From Oscillospiraceae bacterium (lineage in GTDB: Bacteria > Bacillota > Clostridia > Oscillospirales > Acutalibacteraceae): DNA of 64,000 nt. This document shows positions 42,254 to 51,466 of this stretch, piece by piece (the first letter of the stretch is position 1; the number at the start of each line of letters is the position of its first letter). The notes beneath the pieces were generated by a model. The model made no database searches and had not been told where the DNA came from. It saw only the letters and a list, made by a program, of their open reading frames with translations. The translations under genes were made by a program, and so were the position numbers. The stretch is from assembly GCA_015066345.1 (NCBI GenBank), contig SVOQ01000009.1, forward strand, positions 24,748 through 88,747. Direction: 5' to 3'.

Positions 42254-45200
42254 TTACTCAGCCAATGCTTTATTTACTGCATTCTGGTAATCTCTTGAGT
42301 CTATTTTATTGTTATTATTCATATCTGCTGCCGAAAAGTAATTTCCGTTTAAAGTAATTTGTTTATTTGCCGCTTTTTCAATCTCGGCACAGTCAAGAAC
42401 ATCGCACACACTGTCGCCGTTTAAATCTCCATACACCACAAGATTGAAAACAGAATCCGGTTCACCATTAAGGTAAACCACAACCGACGAGCCTGTTCCG
42501 AAGAAAGCCTCTTTGCCGTTGGAGTATGAGGGCAACGCATAATGAGTAGCATTGTCACTTACCTTTATTAAATCAGTTATGCTATTAGTTCCGGTTACGG
42601 TGGTTTTAATTGAAAGTTTTGCTAAATCCACGGTGGTTGCAGAAAGTAACGATGTAATAACCGGGATAAATGTACATACACCGCTTGTTATTGTCATAAG
42701 GGGGTTACTGCCATCCTGACAAACAACAACACAATAATAGTAGTCGTAAATTTTGGTATGACTTGAAGGTGTAAATTCGCTTGTAGTAGCGTTCTTTATG
42801 AATTTACCGCCCGTATTACTGTTTTTGGTGTTTCCATACCATTGATATATTCTGTTAAGTCCCATAACATCAAAACTCAAAGTCTGTTTTGTGCTTTCGC
42901 AGTATAAGGGAACATCTCCGAATATTGCGTTATCGGTAGTTATTTCAATAAAAGTCTGATTATTTTCATTCGCCCAGGTTTCACCGAAACTACCCTTTGA
43001 ACCGTAGACTATAACATTTTCAAAATCCGTATCTTCAATGCTTGTAACGGATAACGGTAATGCCGTAGGAATGTTTTCGGGTAAATCATTTATAGATATA
43101 GCATTGTCAAGGATAACTTTATTTGCACTGAAATCCGTTTCGAAAGCACCTGCTTCGACTGTAACGTCACCTTTAATCCAGACTTCGTTTAGTGACGAGC
43201 AACCTGCAAAAGCATCTTTGCCTAAACTTTCCAAAGTAGGAAGATTAACATTTTTTAAAGCTGTACAACCTTTGAAAGCATAGTCCGAAAGATGTGTAAG
43301 GTATTGGTAATTTACATTTTCAAGACTTGTGCAGTTTTCAAAGCCGCTTTCATATATTTTGTTTACGAGCGGTGAGGAGAAATCCTTCAATGAGTTACAA
43401 TTGTAGAAGCTGTGAGAATTAACGTATTTAAGAACAGGAAGCTTTGCGGTATTAAGATTTATGCAGTTATAAAAAGTATTCTTAGCTACAGATGTTGCCT
43501 TTTCCGCATTTATTTCTTTTAATGAAGTGCATTCGTTGAAAGCATATTGACGAATGTGTGCTGCATTAGGAACAATTACCGTTTCAAGATTTTTACACTT
43601 TTCAAATGCATTTTCTCCGACCAAGGTTATCAAAGGCAACTCCACATATTTTACGGAGCTTCCTTGAAATGCGGTTTCTCCTATAGATGTTAACGTATCC
43701 GAAGCAATTCGTTGTATTCCAGTACAGCCTTGGAAAGCACTTTTACCAATATATGTAACATTTTGGAAGTTTATGTATGGTATGGAAGAGGCTTTAAATG
43801 CATAATTGCCGACTTCCGCAACATTATTGCCGATAAACTCTTTAATATTACTGCAGTTGTAAAAAGATTCCTGCCCAAGTTGGGTTACCCCCTGTGCCGT
43901 TATGTGTTCAAGTGAGGTGCAGTTACGAAATGCTCTTTCTTTGATTTTTGTTACTGTATCAGGAAGTATAATATTTTTAATATGGGTAAAACCGCTGAAA
44001 ACGGATGTTCCTATGGCAGTAGGTGTGATACCGTTTATAGTGTCCGGGACAATAATGTATGTATTATTTTCTGTGTTTTCTCCGTAATATTTCGTTATGG
44101 TTCCTTCGGAATCTATAGCATATTTGTCTTCTTCATTCAGGAAAAGTCTTTTATAATTTACGGTTATTGTTTCACTTCGCTTTTTACCCTTTCTTTGGGC
44201 ATAGGCAGTAATAACTGTGTCATACTTGATTTGTATCGGTTCCTCATAGTCATATACAGATGTATTGAGAGTTGTGGTTGAAAATGTATATAATATATAA
44301 GCATCAGGATCGGAACAAGTCATTTCCAGATAGAATTCTTCATCAAATTCACAAGAATCTACGCTTAATACGGGAGTCGGAACTTGTGGTATATGCTCAT
44401 CAAGGATAAATTCAAGATACATACCCTCACGGTATTCAAATTCATCAATTTTTTTGACAATTTCATCATAGGTTATTGAGGGCTTATCAAGAATAAGGTA
44501 GGTTACCGCTGCACTTACAAATGGTGCCGCCATTGATGTGCCGTCTGCATATGCGAAGCTATTATTAAGAAAAGTGCTCGTAACTGCTTCACCAATGGCG
44601 GCAGTTTCACATGCTGAGCCATAATTAGAAAAGCCTGTTTTTCGTTGCATCCAATGATCGTATGCCATAACAGTAATAACATTATCGCAACAGGCAGGAG
44701 TATAGAATTGATAATCCAAATATGAACAATCGTTTCCTGCTGAGGCAACAAGTATTATGCCAAGATTATGTGCCTTGGCTAAAGCATCACTTATTGCCGG
44801 ACTCTTACCATCCATACCCAAGCTCATATTTATAACATCAACACCATCTGCTACTGCAGCTTCGATGCCCATAACCACCTGTGATACTGTTCCCTCACCC
44901 TTCGAATTAAGAACCTTATACGGCTTAATTGTAACATTTTCAAGTGTATTAACAGCAATAATACCCGAAACGTGAGTTCCGTGTCCGTTGTCGTCATAAC
45001 AAGAGGCTGTACTGTCAATTGCATTAAAACCGTTGGGGTCAACCCTATCCTTTAACAAGTCGTGGTCGTATGCAATTCCCGTATCAACAACTGCAACTGT
45101 AAGCTTACGAGTGTAGTTTACTCCTGATTCCTTAATTTTCTGACGAAGCTGAGTAAAGCCAAGAGTATCACCATCATCCGCCATTACTTCCATAATTTCG

Positions 45201-45670
45201 GAATTCGTAAGCTTTTCGATGATTGTAAAATTTGTAAATCTGTTTACCTCATCCTCCTGAACGTATTCAACATCCTTGCAGTTTTCATAATATTCGAGGG
45301 CTTCCGTAGCAGATTTATTGTCATCAAACTGCAGAATATGCAAATCGTTATAGCCCTCTATATAAGCCACGGCGTCAAGAGTATCAATATCACCCTCAGC
45401 TTTGACTATAAGTCGGTCTGTTGAATAACTTGCAGGTTCCTCAGTTTCGTCTTCTTCGTCTGCACAGACAGAAAAAGACTCCACTGAATTTACGGCATAC
45501 TCCTCAGGCTCTATTGTATCTGTATCATATTCCTCAATCATATCGCTCAACTGATTGGTAAATTCTTCAAGCGATACTTCATTTTCCGTGCTTTCGGTTG
45601 CCTGAGCAAAAACGGGTAAGCCCCCTATTATAAGCACACCGCATAAAAGAAAGCTTAGAAATCTCTTCAT
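42254..45670 (-). CDS. Secreted subtilisin-like protease with BspA-type LRR domain and C-terminal dockerin
   Basis: 1138 residues from ATG 45670 (CGGAGG upstream); the ORF track starts 42 codons earlier. A signal peptide is followed by a prodomain and an S8 peptidase with Asp196 (VAVVDTGIA), His230 (NGHGTH) and Ser379 (GTSMAAP). Next come a chitobiase/hexosaminidase-type C-terminal module (DAYILYTFSTTTLNTSVYDYEEPI), a long LRR_5 array and a type I dockerin. The dockerin shows both calcium-binding repeats, DLNGDSVCDVLDCAEI and DMNNNNKIDSRDYQNAVNKA. It would attach to a cohesin scaffold and cleave proteins outside the cell. Preceded by promoter-like element B. Confidence 0.92.
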   Translation of the reverse strand: MKRFLSFLLCGVLIIGGLPVFAQATESTENEVSLEEFTNQLSDMIEEYDTDTIEPEEYAVNSVESFSVCADEEDETEEPASYSTDRLIVKAEGDIDTLDAVAYIEGYNDLHILQFDDNKSATEALEYYENCKDVEYVQEDEVNRFTNFTIIEKLTNSEIMEVMADDGDTLGFTQLRQKIKESGVNYTRKLTVAVVDTGIAYDHDLLKDRVDPNGFNAIDSTASCYDDNGHGTHVSGIIAVNTLENVTIKPYKVLNSKGEGTVSQVVMGIEAAVADGVDVINMSLGMDGKSPAISDALAKAHNLGIILVASAGNDCSYLDYQFYTPACCDNVITVMAYDHWMQRKTGFSNYGSACETAAIGEAVTSTFLNNSFAYADGTSMAAPFVSAAVTYLILDKPSITYDEIVKKIDEFEYREGMYLEFILDEHIPQVPTPVLSVDSCEFDEEFYLEMTCSDPDAYILYTFSTTTLNTSVYDYEEPIQIKYDTVITAYAQRKGKKRSETITVNYKRLFLNEEDKYAIDSEGTITKYYGENTENNTYIIVPDTINGITPTAIGTSVFSGFTHIKNIILPDTVTKIKERAFRNCTSLEHITAQGVTQLGQESFYNCSNIKEFIGNNVAEVGNYAFKASSIPYINFQNVTYIGKSAFQGCTGIQRIASDTLTSIGETAFQGSSVKYVELPLITLVGENAFEKCKNLETVIVPNAAHIRQYAFNECTSLKEINAEKATSVAKNTFYNCINLNTAKLPVLKYVNSHSFYNCNSLKDFSSPLVNKIYESGFENCTSLENVNYQYLTHLSDYAFKGCTALKNVNLPTLESLGKDAFAGCSSLNEVWIKGDVTVEAGAFETDFSANKVILDNAISINDLPENIPTALPLSVTSIEDTDFENVIVYGSKGSFGETWANENNQTFIEITTDNAIFGDVPLYCESTKQTLSFDVMGLNRIYQWYGNTKNSNTGGKFIKNATTSEFTPSSHTKIYDYYYCVVVCQDGSNPLMTITSGVCTFIPVITSLLSATTVDLAKLSIKTTVTGTNSITDLIKVSDNATHYALPSYSNGKEAFFGTGSSVVVYLNGEPDSVFNLVVYGDLNGDSVCDVLDCAEIEKAANKQITLNGNYFSAADMNNNNKIDSRDYQNAVNKALAE

Positions 45671-45726
45671 AAAAAAACCTCCGTTTGCATTTTCTTGACA
45701 TTTGATTGCTATTAAAAAATCTCTTT

Positions 45727-45770
45727 CTGTTATATAGTGTAAAAAAAGTCTGTTTTTGACATAAATTTTT
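45727..45770 (-). promoter_or_regulatory. Promoter-like element, copy B (shared with 3333-3378)
   Basis: Boxes CTGTTATATAGTGT and GTTTTTGACATAAA with an 11-nt gap, as in copy A. On the minus strand it offers TATATA as -10, 57 bp before the start of the subtilisin/LRR gene. Copy B immediately follows the terminator of the AraC gene. Confidence 0.5.
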
Positions 45771-45772
45771 CC

Positions 45773-45807
45773 AAAAAAATTAACCGACCCTCTCAAAAGG
45801 TCGGTTA
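45773..45807 (-). terminator. Terminator of the AraC-family gene
   Basis: Perfect 9-bp stem TAACCGACC/GGTCGGTTA followed by TTTTTTT on the minus strand. Confidence 0.85.
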
Positions 45808-45821
45808 TAGTTATATTTTAT

Positions 45822-45864
45822 GTGGTGCGAAGTGCCCCTTTAATTACGAATTACGCATTACGAA
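45822..45864. repeat. Short repeat block GGTGC-GAA-GTGCC + AATTACG repeats
   Basis: A small hairpin (GGTGCGAAGTGCC) and then TTAATTACGAATTACGCATT. The stop of the AraC gene lies inside it. Related copies are at 25871-25920 and 32631-32672. Confidence 0.6.
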
Positions 45865-46701
45865 TTCTTTCGGGCTTACACCGTACTCCGCTTTAAACGC
45901 TCTGTAAAAGTTGGCGTAGTCCTGAAATCCGCATTTGTGGTAAACTACGCCCGGTGCTACCCCCTGGGATAAAAGCTCCTTGGCATTCAGTAGTCTTTTA
46001 AGCATTATATATCTGTATACGCTTGTACCTACGGAGCGGGTAAATTCGTGGGAAAGGTGATACTTACTTACGAAAAATTTACGGGCAATACTTTCCAATG
46101 ACAAGTCTTCATTGTAATTTTCATTTATAAAACTAAGCACCTTTGTAACAAGTAAGGTATCTTTAACAGGCTCGGCATTCCCCTCTTTTTGCAATGCAAG
46201 GCGGTTTATTTCCACCATAAACTGTAAAAACACACCCGTTGCACTCAGCTCGTTACCGTAATCGTCACCGTAGCACTCATTTATCATATTCTCAAGAAGC
46301 TCGGTTATGTTTGTTCGTTGAATACCCGTAGGTCTTAATATATTAGTATGCGTCGGAGACTGTATATCGAAGCATTTTGTAAGGGTGTTTTCGCCATTTC
46401 CGAAGCTTTCGATATATGATTTATCAATCCACAGAACAATTCTCTCATAAACGCAACCGGGTTTTACTATGGGTTGGTGTAATTCACGGGGATTTATAAG
46501 GAGCAAATCACCGGGTTTTAATAAATAGGTTTTACCCTCTACCCTGTACTCAACCTCACCGCTTAAGAAAAAATATATTTCATAAAAATCGTGGTGGTGC
46601 ACCGCAACACCCTCGGGCTTCGGGTCACGATAACGAAAAACCTCAAAGGTGCTTTTTTCCATATTCTGACGAGTCTGAAAACTTTGAGTCTTAGACTGCA
46701 T
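45844..46701 (-). CDS. AraC-family transcriptional regulator, probable regulator of uxuA-eda-kdgK
   Basis: 285 residues. An N-terminal cupin sensor domain (HHHDFYEIYFFLSGEVEYRVEGKTYLLKPGDLLLINPRELHQP) binds the ligand. Two C-terminal AraC helix-turn-helix motifs are present (LESIARKFFVSKYHLSHEFTRSVGTSVYRY and GVAPGVVYHKCGFQDYANFYRAFKAEYGVSP). AGGTG precedes the ATG. It is transcribed divergently from the mannonate/KDG genes 160 bp away, which suggests it activates them in response to a hexuronate-derived sugar. That link is inference. The C-terminal codons sit in a repeat. Confidence 0.9.
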   Translation of the reverse strand: MQSKTQSFQTRQNMEKSTFEVFRYRDPKPEGVAVHHHDFYEIYFFLSGEVEYRVEGKTYLLKPGDLLLINPRELHQPIVKPGCVYERIVLWIDKSYIESFGNGENTLTKCFDIQSPTHTNILRPTGIQRTNITELLENMINECYGDDYGNELSATGVFLQFMVEINRLALQKEGNAEPVKDTLLVTKVLSFINENYNEDLSLESIARKFFVSKYHLSHEFTRSVGTSVYRYIMLKRLLNAKELLSQGVAPGVVYHKCGFQDYANFYRAFKAEYGVSPKEFVMRNS

Positions 46702-46773
46702 AATTTCACCTACAATGATAAAAATTTAATATCCGATTATTTATATATTACCGCAACTATTACAATATGTCAA

Positions 46774-46821
46774 ACAATATATACAATTTATATTGTAAAA
46801 ATGCCGTGTTATACTTATAAT
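46774..46821 (+). promoter_or_regulatory. uxuA promoter with adjacent dyad
   Basis: TTGTAA (46793-46798), 17 bp, TATAAT (46816-46821). A dyad ACAATATA/TATATTGT (46774-46796) overlaps the -35, the usual place for an AraC-type activator. It is a good candidate operator for the divergent regulator. Confidence 0.6.
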
Positions 46822-46864
46822 GTAATAGAATGCAAATACAAATTTTACAGGGAGGTTTCCTCTT

Positions 46865-47914
46865 ATGAAAATGTCATTCCGTTGGTATGGCGATACCGAC
46901 CCTATTTCACTTCAGTATATAAGCCAGATTCCCAATATGCGTAGCGTTGTAAGTGCAGTTTACGATGTTAAGCCCGGTGAAGTATGGCCCGAGGAAAGCA
47001 TTGCAAAAATGAAAAAGCAGTGCGAGGACAACAACCTTCTTTTTGATATTGTTGAGTCCATTCCCGTTCACGAAAATATAAAACTTGGCAGAGATAATGT
47101 TGACGAGCTTATTGATGTTTACTGCGAAAACATCCGCCGTTGTGCAAAATACGGTATTAAATGCGTAACTTATAACTTTATGCCCGTTTTTGACTGGACA
47201 CGTACCCAGCTGGACAAAGAAGCTCCCGACGGCTCTACAAGTCTTGTAATGTACTGGGAGCAGATGAAGGGTCTTGACCCCCTTAAGGATGATATTCACC
47301 TTCCCGGTTGGGATTCAAGCTACACTCAGGAAGAAGTACGTGAGCTTATTTCCGCTTACGGTGAGCTTGGTGAAGAAGGTCTTTGGGCTAACCTTGAAAA
47401 ATTCCTCAAAAAGGTTATTCCCGTTGCTGAGGAATGTGGCGTAAGAATGGCTATACACCCTGACGACCCGCCCTATCCTATTTTCGGTATTCCGAGAATT
47501 ATCACCTGCGAAGAAAATCTTGACAGAATGCTCGCAATTGTTGACAGCCCCGCAAACTCCCTTTGCCTTTGCACAGGCTCCCTCGGTTGTGCCGCAACAA
47601 ATGATATTGTTAAAATGGTACGTAAATACAGTGCTATGGACAGAATTGCATTTATGCACATCCGTCAGGTACTTGTTCTTCCCGACGGAAGTTTTGAAGA
47701 GCAGGGTCACCTTTCAAAATGCGGTAGCCTTGATATGTATGAAATTGTTAAAGCCCTTGTTGAAACAGACTTCGACGGTTACGTAAGACCCGACCACGGT
47801 AGAATGATATGGGGCGAAACAGGTAAACCCGGCTATGGTCTTTACGACCGTGCTTTAGGTGCAACCTATATCAATGGTCTTTTTGAAGCTTGTGAAAAAG
47901 CACTCAATAAATAA
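46865..47914 (+). CDS. uxuA: Mannonate dehydratase
   Basis: 349 residues, close to the usual size. MSFRWYGDTDPISLQYISQIPN is the conserved N-terminus, and VRMAIHPDDPP and MHIRQV carry the metal-binding residues. It dehydrates D-mannonate to 2-keto-3-deoxygluconate (KDG) using Mn2+ or Fe2+. GGGAGG precedes the ATG. It is first in an operon with eda (16 bp downstream) and kdgK. The reductases and isomerases that supply mannonate are not in the window. Confidence 0.96.
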   Translation: MKMSFRWYGDTDPISLQYISQIPNMRSVVSAVYDVKPGEVWPEESIAKMKKQCEDNNLLFDIVESIPVHENIKLGRDNVDELIDVYCENIRRCAKYGIKCVTYNFMPVFDWTRTQLDKEAPDGSTSLVMYWEQMKGLDPLKDDIHLPGWDSSYTQEEVRELISAYGELGEEGLWANLEKFLKKVIPVAEECGVRMAIHPDDPPYPIFGIPRIITCEENLDRMLAIVDSPANSLCLCTGSLGCAATNDIVKMVRKYSAMDRIAFMHIRQVLVLPDGSFEEQGHLSKCGSLDMYEIVKALVETDFDGYVRPDHGRMIWGETGKPGYGLYDRALGATYINGLFEACEKALNK

Positions 47915-47930
47915 TTGGGAGGATATAAAA

Positions 47931-48572
47931 ATGAACGCTATTTCTGAAAAAATTATGTCAATCGGTGTAGTTCCGGTTATTAAACTTAACAACCCCGAAA
48001 GAGATTCCGTTGCTCTTGCCGAAGCTCTTGTAAAGGGCGGTGTTCCTGTTGCCGAGGTTACCTTCCGTGCAGCAGGTGCGGCAACCGCAATTAAACTTAT
48101 GAGTGAAAATGTTCCTGAAATGCTCGTTGGTGCAGGTACTGTACTCACAACCGCTCAGGTTGACGAAGCTATTGAAGCGGGTGCAAAATTTATTGTTACA
48201 CCCGGTCTTGACGAGTACATCGTTAAATACTGTCAGGAAAAGAACATTCCTATCTACGCAGGTTGTACTACACCCACAGATTATCATACCGCTTACAGAC
48301 TCGGTCTTGATGTTCTTAAATTCTTCCCCGCTGAGCAGTCAGGCGGTCTTGCAAAAATCAAGGCTATGAGTGCTCCCTTCCCCATGTTTAAAGTAATGCC
48401 CACGGGCGGTATCGGTCTTAATAACCTTAAAGATTACCTTTCCTGCCCCGTAATAGCCGCTTGTGGCGGTTCATATATGGTTACCGCGGACCTTATTGAT
48501 AACCAGAAATGGGACGAAATTATTGATCTTTGTAAAAAATCTGTTGAAATTGTTAAGGAGGCACGTTCATAA
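47931..48572 (+). CDS. eda: KDPG/KHG aldolase
   Basis: 213 residues from ATG 47931 (GGGAGG upstream); the ORF track starts 24 codons earlier inside uxuA. VAEVTFRAAGAATAI is the KDPG aldolase active-site strand with its Glu and Arg, and LDVLKFFPAEQSGG contains the Schiff-base Lys. It splits 2-keto-3-deoxy-6-phosphogluconate into pyruvate and glyceraldehyde-3-phosphate. Its stop overlaps the kdgK start (TAATG), indicating coupled translation. Confidence 0.95.
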   Translation: MNAISEKIMSIGVVPVIKLNNPERDSVALAEALVKGGVPVAEVTFRAAGAATAIKLMSENVPEMLVGAGTVLTTAQVDEAIEAGAKFIVTPGLDEYIVKYCQEKNIPIYAGCTTPTDYHTAYRLGLDVLKFFPAEQSGGLAKIKAMSAPFPMFKVMPTGGIGLNNLKDYLSCPVIAACGGSYMVTADLIDNQKWDEIIDLCKKSVEIVKEARS

Positions 48573-49594
48573 TGGCTAAAGTTGTTACATTCGGCGAAAT
48601 TATGCTTCGCCTTGCACCTAACGGATATTATCGTTTCTTCCAGGACGACCAACTTCAGGCTACTTTCGGTGGCGGTGAAGCTAACGTTGCAGTTTCCCTT
48701 GCTAACTATGGTATGGAATCGGTATACGTTACAAAGCTCCCCACTCACGCTATCGGTCAGGCAGCAGTAAATTCACTCCGTTATTTTGGTGTTGATACAT
48801 CAAAAATTGCTCGTGGCGGTGACAGAGTAGGTATCTACTTCCTCGAAAAAGGTGCTTCACAGCGTGGTAGCGTTTGTATTTATGACCGCGCTCATTCAGC
48901 TATTCAGGAAGCTTGTGCTTCTGACTTTAACTGGGATGAAATCTTTGAGGGTGCGGACTGGTTCCACTTCACAGGTATTACTCCCGCTTTAGGCAAGAAC
49001 CTTGTTGAAATCTGCAAAGAGGCTTGTATTGCCGCAAAGGCAAAGGGCGTTAAAATCTCCTGCGACCTTAACTATCGCGGTAAACTCTGGACAAGAGCCG
49101 AAGCACGTGAAGCAATGACCGAGCTTTGCAAATATGTTGACGTTTGCATTTCTAACGAAGAAGATGCAAAAGACGTTTTCGGTATTGAGGCAGAAAACAC
49201 CGACATTTACGGTGGTAAACTCAACAAAGAGGGCTACAAATCCGTTGCAAAACAGCTTGCAGATAAATTCGGCTTTGAAAAAGTTGCTATCACATTAAGA
49301 AGTTCAATTTCCGCTAACGACAATGACTGGGCAGCTATGCTCTACGACGGCGAAAACTACTGTTTCTCAAAAGAATATCACCTTCACATTGTTGACCGTG
49401 TAGGTGGCGGTGACAGTTTCGGTGGCGGTCTTATCTACGCACTTCTCAGTGGCAAGGATACACAGTCCGCAATTGAATTTGCAGTTGCTGCATCCGCACT
49501 CAAGCACTCTATTGAGGGTGACTTCAACAGAATCGGCGTTGGCGAAGTTGAAAAACTTGCCGGTGGCGACGGTTCAGGACGCGTACAAAGATAA
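48572..49594 (+). CDS. kdgK: 2-keto-3-deoxygluconate kinase (PfkB family)
   Basis: 340 residues. PfkB fold: MAKVVTFGEIMLRLAPNGYYRF, FGGGEANVAVSLANYG, and the C-terminal catalytic motif VDRVGGGDSFGGGLIYALLSG with the base Asp. It phosphorylates KDG to KDPG, completing uxuA-kdgK-eda. It is somewhat longer than the usual 310-320 residues. A strong terminator follows at 49612. Confidence 0.93.
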   Translation: MAKVVTFGEIMLRLAPNGYYRFFQDDQLQATFGGGEANVAVSLANYGMESVYVTKLPTHAIGQAAVNSLRYFGVDTSKIARGGDRVGIYFLEKGASQRGSVCIYDRAHSAIQEACASDFNWDEIFEGADWFHFTGITPALGKNLVEICKEACIAAKAKGVKISCDLNYRGKLWTRAEAREAMTELCKYVDVCISNEEDAKDVFGIEAENTDIYGGKLNKEGYKSVAKQLADKFGFEKVAITLRSSISANDNDWAAMLYDGENYCFSKEYHLHIVDRVGGGDSFGGGLIYALLSGKDTQSAIEFAVAASALKHSIEGDFNRIGVGEVEKLAGGDGSGRVQR

Positions 49595-49611
49595 TTGCAG
49601 TTTACTCATTT

Positions 49612-49648
49612 AACCACATCCCTTTATTGCGGATGTGGTTATTTTTTA
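49612..49648 (+). terminator. Terminator of uxuA-eda-kdgK
   Basis: Stem AACCACATCC/GGATGTGGTT with a T-run. Confidence 0.9.
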
Positions 49649-49707
49649 TTGACATAGCAGTTAAAAAATGTTAAATTTATTTTAATATTTAATTAGTAGG
49701 TGATTTT

Positions 49708-51408
49708 GTGAAAAAAACAATCGCAATCATTCTCTCTCTTACTCTTATTATGTCGGCTTGTGTTGTTGGCGTAAGTGCCGCTTCAAGTGATGTTGATATT
49801 TCTTATGCAGTAGCATCAGATCTACACTACAATGTTCCCGATGAAGAATTAGAGTGGTTCTCCGAAGATCCCATCTACGGCTACGCAAACAGACGTGCCG
49901 CAATGGAAAATGAAAGCGGTCTTATTATCGACGAAATGCTCCGTCAGGTTGCAGAAGACGACAACATAGATTTCCTTCTTGTTGCAGGTGATATTGCCGA
50001 CAATGGCAAAAGCATCATGGAAGAACACCTTGCTGTTGCTGAAAAGTTCAAAAACTTTGAAGAAACTTCAGGCAAACAGGTTTATGTAATACCCGGTAAC
50101 CATGACTACGGTAACCTTGGTGAATACTGTGTTACCGATGCAGCAAAATTCAAAGAAATTTATGCTGATTTCGGTTACGACCGGGCTATCACAACGGACG
50201 GATTATCATATACCGCAAACCTTGGTGACAAATACCGCCTCATTGCCCTTGATAGTAATGACCCCTCCAAATCAACCGAAGACGGTATGACCGACCATAA
50301 AGTTCAGTGGGTTATTGACGAAGCTCAGAAAGCTTATGATGATGGCAGATATCCCATCCTCATGATGCATCACAATCTTCTTGACCATTTGCCTATGCAA
50401 AGAGTTCTCAGCCACGATTTCATTATCAGAAATCATACCGCAACAGCTAACAAATGGGCTGATGCAGGCATCAAGCTTGTTTTCTCAGGTCACGAGCATT
50501 GCAGTGACGCTACAACTCACACATCCCCCGAGGGAAATACCATTTCTGACTTTGCTACAACTTCACTCACAATGTATCCCCTTCAGTACAGATATATTGA
50601 AATGAGCGAAGATACTATCACCTACGAAGCAAGAACTGTTGATTCAATTGATACAGATGCTCTCGTTGAGGCTGTTGACGGTTATTCCGACGAGCAGATT
50701 GCCGAAATGAACAAAGGTCTTAATGCCTTTGCAAAACAGTACCTTAAAAACGGTGTTGAATACAGACTTGAACGCGGTTTCCAGGATGAGCAGTTAGGCA
50801 TCAAGCCCGGTGATATTTATTACACTCTCGTAAGAGATGTTGTTGATACATTCAACGATGTTCTCAATATGCCCCTTTACGGCGAAGGCAGTGCTCAGGA
50901 ATTAGCTAAACAGTACAACATTGATATTCCCGAAAGTGATTATAAAGACGGTTGGGACGTTGCTACCGAACTTGTTTCGGCTCACTATGCAGGTGAAGAA
51001 GACTATCCCTTATACGAAAATGACGTTAAAATCCTTTTCCTTATAATGTCACTTGTTATTAAATCCGAGTTTGATTATATCGACGACCAGGTTTTCTATA
51101 AGGCTGCCGCCGGTGTAATTGCCGCTCAGAATATTGATTCAATTGACACTATAATAAAAATGATATCCGCTCAGGAAGAGGGCGTTACCGCAGGTGAATA
51201 CCTCCTTGTAGCCGTTGCATCACCCTTGCTTGACTCTTTCGCAAATGACGACGGTGTTCCGGATAATAACGGTGCAATAGACGGTTACGGCAAAACCGAC
51301 AAAGGTTCGAACATCACTGCGAACTTAGGTACAACCGCCCTTGATGTTGCAAACGCATTCTATACCTTCCTTCGTTACATTGTAAAAATCCTTAACCTCT
51401 GGTTATAA
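49708..51408 (+). CDS. Secreted calcineurin-like metallophosphoesterase
   Basis: 566 residues beginning with GTG behind AGGTG. The signal peptide is AIILSLTLIMSACVVGVSAA. The metallophosphoesterase motifs run in order: SDLHYN (Asp38, His40), AGDIADNG, PGNHDYG, MMHHN and SGHEH, covering the complete two-metal site. A long helical region of about 230 residues follows, ending in the hydrophobic segment FYTFLRYIVKILNLWL. The substrate is unknown; secreted homologs act on nucleotides, phospholipids or other phosphate esters. It has a terminator on either side and is therefore monocistronic. Confidence 0.88.
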   Translation: MKKTIAIILSLTLIMSACVVGVSAASSDVDISYAVASDLHYNVPDEELEWFSEDPIYGYANRRAAMENESGLIIDEMLRQVAEDDNIDFLLVAGDIADNGKSIMEEHLAVAEKFKNFEETSGKQVYVIPGNHDYGNLGEYCVTDAAKFKEIYADFGYDRAITTDGLSYTANLGDKYRLIALDSNDPSKSTEDGMTDHKVQWVIDEAQKAYDDGRYPILMMHHNLLDHLPMQRVLSHDFIIRNHTATANKWADAGIKLVFSGHEHCSDATTHTSPEGNTISDFATTSLTMYPLQYRYIEMSEDTITYEARTVDSIDTDALVEAVDGYSDEQIAEMNKGLNAFAKQYLKNGVEYRLERGFQDEQLGIKPGDIYYTLVRDVVDTFNDVLNMPLYGEGSAQELAKQYNIDIPESDYKDGWDVATELVSAHYAGEEDYPLYENDVKILFLIMSLVIKSEFDYIDDQVFYKAAAGVIAAQNIDSIDTIIKMISAQEEGVTAGEYLLVAVASPLLDSFANDDGVPDNNGAIDGYGKTDKGSNITANLGTTALDVANAFYTFLRYIVKILNLWL

Positions 51409-51416
51409 AATAACTA

Positions 51417-51451
51417 AAAAGCCACTTTCAGATTGAGAGTGGCTTTTATTT
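51417..51451 (+). terminator. Terminator of the metallophosphoesterase gene
   Basis: Stem AAAGCCACT.TC with GA.AGTGGCTTT and a T-rich tail. Confidence 0.85.
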
Positions 51452-51466
51452 AAAAGGTGTGAAATT

